From JARRLC01 sp050290865 (GTDB lineage Bacteria > Pseudomonadota > Alphaproteobacteria > Rhizobiales > Rhodomicrobiaceae): a stretch of 37,229 nt of DNA. The DNA is taken from contig JBNKIW010000030.1 in NCBI GenBank assembly GCA_050290865.1, positions 1 to 37,229 of the forward strand, read 5' to 3'. The notes beneath the pieces were generated by a model. It saw only the letters and a list, made by a program, of their open reading frames with translations. It did not search any database and was not told the origin of the DNA. Below are positions 8,023 through 15,150 of the stretch, in pieces (the first letter of the stretch is position 1; each line of letters starts with the position of its first letter). A program made the position numbers and the translations under genes.

Positions 8023-8036
8023 TTGATCCTTGTCAA
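8023..8036 (-). promoter_or_regulatory. FNR/FixK-type operator upstream of the hdr operon
   Basis: The sequence TTGATCCTTGTCAA matches the FNR/FixK consensus TTGAT-N4-ATCAA at 9 of 10 defined positions (G for A in the right half). It lies in the AT-rich gap upstream of the minus-strand operon, with a TATAAT suitably placed downstream. Members of the FNR/CRP family activate from such sites under low oxygen or nitrosative conditions. No fnr or fixK gene is in the window. Confidence 0.6.
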
Positions 8037-8087
8037 AATACCCGCACGTACGGAGCCACATTTCGGCTTCCGTTATCGAACGGATCC

Positions 8088-8112
8088 ACTGGCTCGCGGT
8101 CTGTACTGGCGG
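8088..8112 (+). repeat. Dispersed repeat copy 1 (half element)
   Basis: The stretch ACTGGCTCGCGGTCTGTACT followed by GGCGG shares TGGCTCGCGG-n-CTGTAC with the copy at 17140-17169. It shares CTGTACTGGCG with the reverse complement of the left arm of the hairpin at 29553-29624. It lies in the 300-base gap between the hdr operon and the small ORF at 8265. That gap otherwise holds only the operon promoter region and no convincing gene. Confidence 0.45.
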
Positions 8113-8264
8113 AATCGACGCGGGTATGCGGCAAGGGCATGGCTCGCATGCGGAGTGTACCGAGAAATCGGCGAGGGCTGACGAGGCTTCGCCTCAGACC
8201 GGCAAGACATGTGGCTGTGGCTCCGAATTCCTGATTCATAAGGAGAGATACGGCGGAGCCGATC

Positions 8265-8498
8265 TCATTCGCACCGCCAAACGGTGAGTACGCCACAATA
8301 GGCAAGACCGGGGCCGTAGCCGACATTCTCGACGACCATGTGACGTTGCGGGTCGAAGGGATCTACCGGATGTATCTCAATACCCGCATCCCGAAGCGGC
8401 AACGCGAGCAAAAGGCAGCATAGTTCTTCCGCGGTCATCGCCAGCGGGTGCTCGCCTTCGCCATTGGGATAGCCCGTATAGCGCAAGAAAAAAAACAC
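8265..8498 (-). CDS. Small hypothetical protein (start uncertain)
   Basis: 77-aa reading frame from a GTG at 8498, reading FFFLRYTGYPNGEGEHPLAM and continuing with GIEIHPVDPFDP and a C-terminal GPGLAYCGVLTVWRCE. The composition is protein-like and stays coherent a little upstream (RYARYPQV) before an in-frame TAA, so the true start may be a non-ATG codon or the gene may be a 5'-truncated fragment. A run of nine A/G bases (poly-Phe codons) lies at the start. I do not recognise the family. It is separated from the hdr operon by the FNR-type promoter, so it is probably not part of that transcript. Confidence 0.35.
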   Translation of the reverse strand: MFFFLRYTGYPNGEGEHPLAMTAEELCCLLLALPLRDAGIEIHPVDPFDPQRHMVVENVGYGPGLAYCGVLTVWRCE

Positions 8499-8653
8499 TT
8501 GTGGATAGCGGGCATATCGCGCTAGGTTATATTACGTATCATGCATGTTAGTGCAGGATCAGACAATGCCTGCTTGTCATAACGTTGGGCTTACTGCAAA
8601 AAACTGCGTTTTACTGACTGCTGCGTAGACCCAGTCGGACGGGGTAACGTACA

Positions 8654-9586
8654 ATGACACCCGAGCAAACACGGTTGTTGGCCCGAAGCTTCTCGAAGCT
8701 CGAAAATCGGCTTAACGATTTGGGCTCTCTGATCTATCAGAAGCTGTTCGAGATCTCCCCTGAATCCCGGCACCTCTTCAAAGGCGATCTGGAAGAGCAG
8801 AAGCTGAAGATGGCGCACTTCTTGGCGGATTTCGTCCGGTCCCAAACGAAATCGCCTCATTTCATGCCCGTGACCGGAAGAAGCGGCGAAGCCATCATAC
8901 CCGGCGCCGGAGCGTTGGGCGCGCGCCACGAGATTGATTATGGCGTGCGCGCCGAGCATTACGGCTATATGCGCGAGGCGCTGCTCTACGCCGTCAAGAG
9001 CTTGCTCGGAAGCGATTACAACAGCGAAGTTGGCCGGGCCTGGGCGGAAGCCTACGACATGCTCGCCAACGCCATGCAGAAGCAGGCCGGCGAGAACCCC
9101 GGGGCAATGGCGTATGCGAAGATCTTTCACCCGAAGGGCTCGAAAATCCGCCCCCTTGTAGAATGGTCGGATGCACTCAGCGTGGGCGTCGAGCAGATCG
9201 ATAACGAGCACAAGAAGCTGGTCGGTCTTCTCAACGAGTTGCACGGCGCTCTTCAGACGGGTATGGGCCAAGGGGCGCTTGGCGGCGTCTTGGACGGGCT
9301 GTACCAGTACACGTGCTATCACTTCGCTCATGAGGAGATACTGTTTCAGCGCTCGGACTATCCCGGCTATGAACAGCATCGTCGGCAGCATCAGATCTTG
9401 ACCGCCAAGGTTCTGGAAATTTATGAGGACTTCCAGAGGGGGACGGCGGCAGTGCTGCCCGAGCAGGTTCTGGAGTTTTTGAAGGACTGGCTCTCCCAAC
9501 ACATCATGGGAGCGGACCACGAGTTCGGCGTGTATCTCAACGCGAAGGCGGCTGCGCTCGGGCCCGAATTGGCGCTTCACCGGTAG
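8654..9586 (+). CDS. Globin-bacteriohemerythrin fusion protein
   Basis: 310-aa soluble protein joining two oxygen-binding folds. Residues 1-145 are a single-domain bacterial globin (FHb/VHb-like); the probable proximal heme ligand is H92 in GARHEIDYGV, and the helix ending at AWAEAYDMLANAM is typical. Residues 165-300 are a bacteriohemerythrin with a full di-iron ligand set: H186 (IDNEH), H223 and E227 (HFAHEE), H242 and H246 (HRRQH), and H283 and D288 (HIMGAD). It begins with ATG after GGGGTAA. There is no reductase domain, so it would need an outside electron donor if it turns over NO or O2. Roles could be O2 or NO sensing, storage or detoxification. Its proximity to an FNR-controlled operon fits micro-oxic life, but there is no FNR box in its own upstream region. 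Domain assignment is firm. Confidence 0.9.
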   Translation: MTPEQTRLLARSFSKLENRLNDLGSLIYQKLFEISPESRHLFKGDLEEQKLKMAHFLADFVRSQTKSPHFMPVTGRSGEAIIPGAGALGARHEIDYGVRAEHYGYMREALLYAVKSLLGSDYNSEVGRAWAEAYDMLANAMQKQAGENPGAMAYAKIFHPKGSKIRPLVEWSDALSVGVEQIDNEHKKLVGLLNELHGALQTGMGQGALGGVLDGLYQYTCYHFAHEEILFQRSDYPGYEQHRRQHQILTAKVLEIYEDFQRGTAAVLPEQVLEFLKDWLSQHIMGADHEFGVYLNAKAAALGPELALHR

Positions 9587-9602
9587 TACAAGCCCGCTGG
9601 AA
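9587..9602 (+). repeat. Possible degenerate copy of the dispersed repeat
   Basis: Directly after the stop of the globin-hemerythrin gene, TACAAGCCCGCTGG resembles the left arm of the repeat (AGTACAGCCCGC at 29552) with one extra base. No partner arm is evident. The remaining gap to 9843 shows no gene I can support. Confidence 0.25.
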
Positions 9603-9843
9603 ATCTCCTTCATTTCGGTGGCCTCCGTCGAGGCACACCCCAACGTGACGCCGCTTTGGTGCGAAAAGCCTTGGCTGTCGATGGCAGCCGCGGTGCGACG
9701 GCTTCCGGAGGCCCGGCGAGGCCGGCGAATTGCACACCCCCTGTTCATGGTTGCCGTGATTTGTCCCCCTCGTCTCCGACAAGGTGGTAAAGAGATGCGA
9801 CATTGCGTGGCATATCGGGAAGTGCTCAGGCGCGGGGATACCC

Positions 9844-10839
9844 ATGAGGCTGCGGCGGCGATTGACGAAAGACGGTCCGGGCGTCGAAATCGCGACACAT
9901 GGCGGGTGGCTGGCGCTGGCCGGTGTGCGGCAACTGGGCGGCATTCTGGGTGATCATGGGATCAGCGGTAGCGGGGCTAGCGACGTTCTTCCCCTGTTGC
10001 AGCTTGGGGTGGCCGGACGGCGGGCGTTGGCGAGCGAGCTTGTGCAGACGCCGCCGGAGCCGTTTCCGGAGGGACCGCTCCTCCTGCCGTTCACGCCGTG
10101 CTCGCTCCGGGACTTCATGCTGTATGAGCGGCACGCGATCGACGCCGCGCGCGGTTTCGCACGCCGTTTCTTGCCAGCGGCATACCGGCTCGCCCAGACT
10201 GTGGAGGCGATCACCCGCCGCCCTTTTCCCAAATTCCGTGCTCATCGGTTGTGGTACGCGCAGCCAATCTACTATTTCGGCAACCAGCTGAGCTTCCTCG
10301 ATCCCGGCCAGGAGATACCCTGGCCAGCCTATACCGAGGCGCTGGACTACGAACTGGAACTGGGTGCGGTTCTTGCCCATCCGCTCCGCGATGCGACGCC
10401 GGCGGAGGCTGAAGCCGCCATCGGTGGTTTTGTCCTGTTGAATGATCTGAGCGCGCGGGATGGGCAGTTGCTTGAGATGCGCTCCGGTTTCGGGCCGCAG
10501 AAGGCCAAACATTTTGCCAGTGCCATGTCCGCGGAACTCGTCACGGCGGAGGAAATCCTGCCCAGACAGCATGCCCTTGAAGGCCGCGTGTCGATCAACG
10601 GTCGCAAGGTGGCGCAATGCTCGACCCGGAAGGCCAGATACACGCTGGCCGAGGCCATCGCCTTCGCGTCGAGAGACGAAACGCTGCATCCGGGTGAACT
10701 TTTCGGCTCCGGCACACTGCCCGGCGGCAGCGGCATGGAGACCGGCAACTGGCTGAAATCCGGCGATAGACTCGAACTGACCATCGACGGCGTGGGCAGC
10801 CTCAGCGCGACAGTCGGGGGCACGAGACACACGTCATGA
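9844..10839 (+). CDS. Fumarylacetoacetate hydrolase family protein
   Basis: 331-aa FAH-superfamily hydrolase. The catalytic-domain signature is clear: ALDYELELGAVL (acidic metal ligands E and E), then GFVLLNDLSARDGQ, the metal-binding Asp in LNDLSARD, and GSGTLPGGSGMETG near the C-terminus. The family cleaves C-C bonds in beta-diketo acids, as in tyrosine or homoprotocatechuate breakdown; the substrate here cannot be told from sequence. The N-terminal part (about 1-130) matches the long FAH-like proteins with an extra N-terminal domain. I place the start at the ATG at 9844 (MRLRRRLTKDG) rather than the upstream in-frame codon at 9784, whose product looks like non-coding sequence. The gene stands alone between the globin gene and the sigma-factor operon. 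Confidence 0.85.
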   Translation: MRLRRRLTKDGPGVEIATHGGWLALAGVRQLGGILGDHGISGSGASDVLPLLQLGVAGRRALASELVQTPPEPFPEGPLLLPFTPCSLRDFMLYERHAIDAARGFARRFLPAAYRLAQTVEAITRRPFPKFRAHRLWYAQPIYYFGNQLSFLDPGQEIPWPAYTEALDYELELGAVLAHPLRDATPAEAEAAIGGFVLLNDLSARDGQLLEMRSGFGPQKAKHFASAMSAELVTAEEILPRQHALEGRVSINGRKVAQCSTRKARYTLAEAIAFASRDETLHPGELFGSGTLPGGSGMETGNWLKSGDRLELTIDGVGSLSATVGGTRHTS

Positions 10840-11025
10840 TCATCAGCCGCAGCGAAACGTGCGGCAGAAGACCGCGAATTCCGGGGCGACGGACAACACT
10901 CCCTTTCACAGGAATTTCATCGCCAGTTTAGGTAACGGGGTGTAAACAGTAAATATCAGCCGCAGACCGGACCTGTTGCTTTTTGTCCTCGCTCCGCCGC
11001 GATGGTGTGTGGTTGCCGCTGGCCT

Positions 11026-11056
11026 TGAACCTTCCGCCGTGGAGAGGCGACGAATG
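11026..11056 (+). promoter_or_regulatory. Candidate ECF-sigma autoregulated promoter
   Basis: TGAACCTT at 11026-11033 is followed, with 17 bases between GAAC and CGAC, by CGACGAATG at 11048-11056. The pair resembles ECF promoters (AAC-type -35 and CGA/CGT-type -10) and lies about 35 bases upstream of the ECF sigma ATG. ECF genes are commonly autoregulated. The rest of the gap from 10840 shows no gene. Confidence 0.45.
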
Positions 11057-11091
11057 TTTCGAAGACGTGCATATCGGGGAGCGCGACGGCC

Positions 11092-11652
11092 ATGACCGCC
11101 GCCGACGACATCAGCCTGATCCGGCGCATGGCCGCCCGCGATCAGTCGGCGATGAACGCCCTTTACGCGCGCCATAATGTCCGCGTGTTCCGCTTTCTCT
11201 TGCGGCTCACCCGGATCGAGGCAACGGCGGAAGACCTGATGAACGAGGTGTTTCTGGAAGCATGGCGGAGGGCGGCAAGCTTTGAAGGCCGTTCATCCGT
11301 ATCGACGTGGCTGATGGCCATCGCCCACCATCGCGCCGTGAGCGCCCTGCGCAAGCGCCGCGAATCGCCGCTGGACGAGGTCACGGCCTCGACAATCGCC
11401 GACGTGGACGATACGCCCGAAGTCACGGCACAGAAACGCTCGAAGGCCGAAGTCATGCGCGCCTGTATGGAGGGGCTCTCGCCCGACCATCGGGCCATCA
11501 TCGACCTGGTTTACTACCACGACAAGTCTGTCGCCGAAGCCGCCGAAATCGTTGGAATACCGGAAAACACCGTCAAGACCCGGATGTTCCACGCACGCAA
11601 GAAGCTGGCGGAACTGATGCGAGAGGCCGGTGTCGACCGGGGATGGCCATGA
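11092..11652 (+). CDS. ECF-type RNA polymerase sigma factor
   Basis: 186-aa extracytoplasmic-function sigma factor. Region 2 spans about residues 12-80, with the DLMNEVFLEAWRRA core and STWLMAIAHHRAVSALRKRR. Region 4 spans about 120-175, with LSPDHRAIIDLVYYHDKSVA, the helix-turn-helix VAEAAEIVGIPENTVKTR, and MFHARKKL. There is no C-terminal extension. Its TGA overlaps the ATG of the anti-sigma gene (11649-11652), so sigma and anti-sigma are translated together. A matching ECF promoter lies just upstream. The likely target set includes this operon and the secreted protease downstream. The signal sensed is unknown. Confidence 0.92.
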   Translation: MTAADDISLIRRMAARDQSAMNALYARHNVRVFRFLLRLTRIEATAEDLMNEVFLEAWRRAASFEGRSSVSTWLMAIAHHRAVSALRKRRESPLDEVTASTIADVDDTPEVTAQKRSKAEVMRACMEGLSPDHRAIIDLVYYHDKSVAEAAEIVGIPENTVKTRMFHARKKLAELMREAGVDRGWP

Positions 11653-12329
11653 TCAACGACAGAACGGAAGAACGGGACGAGATGGAGATGCTGCTGCCGT
11701 GGTATGCGGCAGGCACGCTCGGTGCTGCGGAGGCGGCCAGGGTGGAAGCGTGGCTTGCTGCCCACCCCGAGGCGCGAAATGCCGTCGCGCTGATCCGCGA
11801 AGAGCTGGATGAGACGATTGCCGCCAATGAACACCTTGGTGTGCCAGGCCCCGGGGCGCGTGAGAGGCTGATGCAGGCAATCGCCGCCGAGCCCGCGCCC
11901 GCCGCCAGCGTAACGGGCGTGTGGCGCCGTGTAGCGGCGGTGGTTGCGGGGCTGGCGCCGGCGGGCATGTCTCCCGGCATGGCGCTGGCCGGGGCGGCGG
12001 CCGGTGTAGTCATCCTGGTACAGAGCGCGGCACTCGCAATGCTGCTCCTCGGCGCTCAGGTTGGCGGCATGCGTCTGGCCTCCGGAGAGGATGGCGGAGC
12101 GGCGGCGGGTACGTTCGTGATCGTGCGCTTCACCGACGAGGCCAAAGCCAGCGACATCGCCGCGCTGCTGCGGCCGATGCGCGCCACCATCGTGGACGGG
12201 CCGAAGCCGGGCGCCGTGTTCAAAATCCGGGTAGGACCGCGGGTTCTCTCCAATGCCGAGCGCACGGCGATTATGGATAAACTCCGGTCGAGACGTGATA
12301 TCGTGAGCTTCATCGCAAGCGGGGGCTGA
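11649..12329 (+). CDS. Membrane anti-sigma factor with periplasmic I9-like domain
   Basis: 226-aa anti-sigma factor. Residues 10-60 form the cytoplasmic sigma-binding helical domain of the RskA/zinc-finger-like class (LLPWYAAGTLGAAEAARVEA), without the Cys/His zinc ligands of ZAS proteins. One transmembrane helix runs about 111-136. The periplasmic part (155-224) has the order strand TFVIVRF, helix ASDIAALLRPM, strands ATIVDG and AVFKIRV, helix AERTAIMDKLRS, strand DIVSFIA. That is the beta-alpha-beta-beta-alpha-beta pattern seen in subtilisin pro-domains (I9) and other ferredoxin-like folds. The start is the ATG overlapping the sigma stop. Its partner is the ECF factor. The pattern match is my reading, not a database hit. 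Confidence 0.85.
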   Translation: MINDRTEERDEMEMLLPWYAAGTLGAAEAARVEAWLAAHPEARNAVALIREELDETIAANEHLGVPGPGARERLMQAIAAEPAPAASVTGVWRRVAAVVAGLAPAGMSPGMALAGAAAGVVILVQSAALAMLLLGAQVGGMRLASGEDGGAAAGTFVIVRFTDEAKASDIAALLRPMRATIVDGPKPGAVFKIRVGPRVLSNAERTAIMDKLRSRRDIVSFIASGG

Positions 12330-12339
12330 GCCCCCGTTT
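12320..12339 (+). terminator. Hairpin across the anti-sigma stop codon
   Basis: CGGGGGC (12320-12326) and GCCCCCG (12330-12336) form a perfect 7-bp stem around a TGA loop, which is itself the anti-sigma stop codon, followed by TTT. It may be a weak intrinsic terminator or attenuator that lowers readthrough from the sigma/anti-sigma pair into the protease gene. Confidence 0.5.
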
Positions 12340-12399
12340 GCATCGCCTGGGCGTCGCTGGAAGACGGGGGGTAGCGTGGTGCAGGTATGGGGAGGGACG

Positions 12400-14367
12400 A
12401 TGAATCGGTTCAAATGGGCGGCCTGGGTCGGTTTTGCGGCGGCAGCCCTGGTGGCAATGTTCGCCGGTGCCGCCTTCGACGAGGCGCAAGCCCAGCGGCT
12501 GGAAAGGTTCACAGCAGGCCAGGATTGGTCCGCCAACCGGCCCGCATTGAAGCGCGGCCGCCATGGTGTTCGCCGCGCCCACCGTTATAAAAAGCGCAAC
12601 CGTCGGCACGAGCGGATCGGGAAGCATCGCCGCCGCGATTTGCGCGACATCGACCAGGGCATCCGGGGTGAGAAACGCAAGCGCTGCCGGAAGGGCTCGA
12701 TCCTCCGCAGAGGACGCTGCATACGGGTGACGGACTGTCCCCGCGGCCTGTCCATGAGCCGCGGCCATTGCTGTCCGAAAGGATCGCGCTGGACCGGCAG
12801 GAGATGCCGCACACGCGAGGTGGATGAGCGTCACACAGATTGTCCGAAGGGAACGATTCCCCGCAGAGGACGCTGCATCCGGGTGGCGGACTGTCCTCCC
12901 GGCCAGCACATGAGCCGCGGCCATTGCTGCCCGAGGGGATCGCGCTGGATAGGGAGACGATGCCGCACGCGGGAGGCTGAAACCTGCCCGCCGGGGACGA
13001 GAGGCACGCCGCCCAAATGCCGCCCCGTGGATCCAGACTACGGCGACGACCAGCCTCCCTATGACCGCCCGTGGTCGGATGACGATCGGCCGCCGCGTTA
13101 CAGTCCGCCCGTCTTCGTTGACGAAGCGCTTCCGCTGCCGCCACGCGTGAGCGTGGTGCCGCCCGTGCGCCGCCCACCGCCGCCATCGGATACGGCTGCG
13201 CTGCCGCCGGCCACGCCCCCGGCGGATCAAGCCGCCACCGCCGCCGGTCAGCAGGGGCCGCTGTTCCGCGCCGCTGAGGTCGTGGTCATGGTGCGTGCCG
13301 CGGAACCTGACAGCGTCGCCGCGCAGCTGGCGCAGTCCTTCAACCTTAACCTCCAGGAAACCGTGCGCCTCGGCCTGCTGGCGGACGCACGTATCTACCG
13401 CTTCAGCATACCCGATGACCGCTCGGTGACCGGCCTTGCGGCGGCGATGGCAGGAGCGCCCAACGTCGCCATGGCCATCCCGAACTACTATCACCGGCTG
13501 CAGGAAGAAGCCGCCCGGGCGCAGAAGCCGGCCGGAACGCTGCAATACGCCCTGCCCAAACTGCATGTTCCGGATGCGCGGGCTTTGGTCAGTGGCCGCG
13601 GGATAACCGTCGCGGTGATCGATTCCGGCGTCGATGCCTCGCATCCGGCGCTGAGAAACGCCAATCTTACGCTGCTCGACGCGGTCGAGGAAGGCGGCGG
13701 CAAGGCCATGCCCGACAAGCACGGAACGGCGATCACCGGCATTATCGCCGCTCAGGGCGGACAGGTGGCGGGCATCGCTCCGGGCGCCAAAGTCCTGGCC
13801 GTGCGTGCCTTCGCGCCGGAGGAAGAGGGGGAAGCGCCGGTCACGACATCGATGCGCCTCGCCCGCGCCGTCAATGAGGCTTTCGAGAAGGGCGCGCGTA
13901 TCTTCAACATGAGCTTTGCCGGTCCGCGCGATCCGCTGCTGATCGCGATCATCGACGCCGCTTACGCCGATGGCGCGATTTTCGTCGCCGCGGCGGGGAA
14001 CAACGGACCGAAAGCTCCACCCGCCTTTCCTGCGGCCTATGAAAAGGTGATCGCCATCACCGCCACCGACGAGGGCGACGCGCTCTATCCCCACGCCAAC
14101 CGTGGCGAGTATGTCACCGCCGCCGCACCGGGCGTGGATATCCTGGTACCGGTGACGGGTGAGGGGTTCGACTATCTGTCGGGAACATCGTTCGCGGCCG
14201 CGCATGTGTCGGGGATCATCGCCCTGATCATGGAACGCAACCCGCAGATGACGGCGGAGGCCGTCCGGGAGGTGCTCACGCGGGGCGCCCATGATCTCGG
14301 CGCGAAGGATTTCGGGGCCGGACTGGCGGACGCCTACGCCTCGCTGTTGCTCGTGGAGAAGAAGTGA
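12400..14367 (+). CDS. Exported subtilisin-like (S8) serine protease with Cys-rich repeats
   Basis: 655 aa from the ATG at 12400, chosen over an in-frame GTG at 12376 because GGAGGG precedes it. The signal peptide is 1-32 (hydrophobic 7-24, cleavage near EAQAQ). Residues 50-95 are very basic. Residues 96-207 hold a duplicated Cys-rich unit (RGRCIRV, then SRGHCCP, then GRRCRTRE). Residues 212-282 are acidic then Pro-rich. Residues about 292-365 look like an I9 pro-domain (EVVVMVRAAEPDSVA to NVAMAIPNYY). The S8 catalytic domain follows with D408 (AVIDSGVDASHP), H441 (DKHGTAITGI), N534 (AAGNNGP) and S597 (SGTSFAAAHVSG), so the triad is complete. It probably acts in the periplasm or outside the cell. 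It lies 70 bases after the anti-sigma gene and behind a hairpin, which suggests ECF control. Placing the Cys-rich module before the pro-domain is unusual. Confidence 0.92.
   Translation: MNRFKWAAWVGFAAAALVAMFAGAAFDEAQAQRLERFTAGQDWSANRPALKRGRHGVRRAHRYKKRNRRHERIGKHRRRDLRDIDQGIRGEKRKRCRKGSILRRGRCIRVTDCPRGLSMSRGHCCPKGSRWTGRRCRTREVDERHTDCPKGTIPRRGRCIRVADCPPGQHMSRGHCCPRGSRWIGRRCRTREAETCPPGTRGTPPKCRPVDPDYGDDQPPYDRPWSDDDRPPRYSPPVFVDEALPLPPRVSVVPPVRRPPPPSDTAALPPATPPADQAATAAGQQGPLFRAAEVVVMVRAAEPDSVAAQLAQSFNLNLQETVRLGLLADARIYRFSIPDDRSVTGLAAAMAGAPNVAMAIPNYYHRLQEEAARAQKPAGTLQYALPKLHVPDARALVSGRGITVAVIDSGVDASHPALRNANLTLLDAVEEGGGKAMPDKHGTAITGIIAAQGGQVAGIAPGAKVLAVRAFAPEEEGEAPVTTSMRLARAVNEAFEKGARIFNMSFAGPRDPLLIAIIDAAYADGAIFVAAAGNNGPKAPPAFPAAYEKVIAITATDEGDALYPHANRGEYVTAAAPGVDILVPVTGEGFDYLSGTSFAAAHVSGIIALIMERNPQMTAEAVREVLTRGAHDLGAKDFGAGLADAYASLLLVEKK
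12685..12984 (+). repeat. Two tandem Cys-rich repeat units in the protease gene
   Basis: Unit 1 (12685-12840, residues 96-147) and unit 2 (12841-12984, residues 148-195) are alike at both protein and DNA level. Shared stretches include CGCAGAGGACGCTGCAT and ATGAGCCGCGGCCATTGCTG. Each unit has six cysteines in the same order (CxKG, RRGRC, DCP, GHCC, RRC). The pattern suggests a recent in-frame duplication of a disulfide-bonded binding module. Confidence 0.85.
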
Positions 14368-14374
14368 GCGGACG

Positions 14375-14995
14375 GTGCGCTATGTCGATCTGACCCACAC
14401 GGTTGCCGCTGGCATGCCGGTGTTTCCCGGCGATCCGCCGGTGCGGCTCAGCCCCGCGGCGGATCTTGCCGCCGACGGCTTCGCGGATCATGAGATCGCG
14501 GCGGGGATGCACGCGGGGACGCATATCGACGCTCCCGCCCACATGCTCGCCGGCGGCGCCACCATCGCCGATCTGCCGCCCGAAGCATTTTTCGGCCGCG
14601 GCCGCCTGATCGACGCGCGCGGCGCGGACGCTATCGGACCGGAGCTGCTCGACGCGGCGTCCCTTGCGCCCGGCGATATCGTGCTGGTGTGGACGGGCTT
14701 TGCCGACCGCTTCGGCGACCCCACCTATTACAGCGACTATCCCGAGGTGAGCGAGCCCTTCGCGGCCACTCTCCTGGCACGCGGTGTCCGGATGCTCGGC
14801 CTCGACACGCCCGGTCCCGACCGTGCGCCTTACCCGGTCCACAAGCTCCTGCTTGCGAACGGCATCCTGATCGCCGAGAACCTGACCAATCTCGCCGCGC
14901 TTGCCGGGCTCGCCGCCTTCGACATCGTTGCGCTTCCGGCGAAATATGCGGCTGGCGGCGCCCCGGCGCGCGTGGTGGCGATCATCGCGGGCTGA
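14375..14995 (+). CDS. Cyclase-family (kynurenine formamidase-like) metal hydrolase
   Basis: 206-aa member of the cyclase/KynB superfamily. The metal-binding signature HAGTHIDAPAHM is present at about residues 49-60, with DLTHTVAAGMPVFPGDPP at the N-terminus and GLDTPG mid-protein. These enzymes hydrolyse N-formylkynurenine or similar amides and lactones with Zn or Mn. The substrate cannot be fixed from sequence, and no kynurenine-pathway gene is nearby. The start is a GTG at 14375 (VRYVDLTH), 7 bases after the protease stop; the upstream in-frame extension lies in the protease coding region and looks spurious. Close spacing could place it in the protease transcript, but the function seems unrelated. 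Confidence 0.85.
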   Translation: MRYVDLTHTVAAGMPVFPGDPPVRLSPAADLAADGFADHEIAAGMHAGTHIDAPAHMLAGGATIADLPPEAFFGRGRLIDARGADAIGPELLDAASLAPGDIVLVWTGFADRFGDPTYYSDYPEVSEPFAATLLARGVRMLGLDTPGPDRAPYPVHKLLLANGILIAENLTNLAALAGLAAFDIVALPAKYAAGGAPARVVAIIAG

Positions 14996-15000
14996 GGCCC

Positions 15001-15048
15001 TGGTACAGCCCGAGGCAAGTGGTTCAGGATTTCCGGCGGGCTGTACTA
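15001..15048 (+). repeat. Dispersed repeat copy 2: palindrome after the cyclase gene
   Basis: GTACAGCCCG (15003-15012) and CGGGCTGTAC (15037-15046) form a perfect 10-bp inverted repeat with a 24-base loop, 7 bases after the cyclase stop. Its left arm plus GGCAAGT matches the left arm of the hairpin at 29553. It could work as a terminator between the cyclase gene and ilvD, but there is no T-run. Confidence 0.65.
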
Positions 15049-15150
15049 GTCCCAGCACGCGGACCACATTGACGCAATCTGCCGTTAAGCGTAAGACCCG
15101 CGATACCGCAATCGGCTCCTGCAACCGCGCCTCATCCAGGAGGAAAGGCC

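Noticed and set aside
8033..8326. Minus-strand 97-aa frame in the gap before the hdr operon
   Set aside because: It runs through the dispersed repeat copy and the FNR box and has no protein-like motif.
12310..14292. 660-codon open frame antisense to the protease gene
   Set aside because: High-GC third-position shadow; Arg/Gly/His-rich product with no motif, while the plus-strand frame has signal peptide and full S8 triad.
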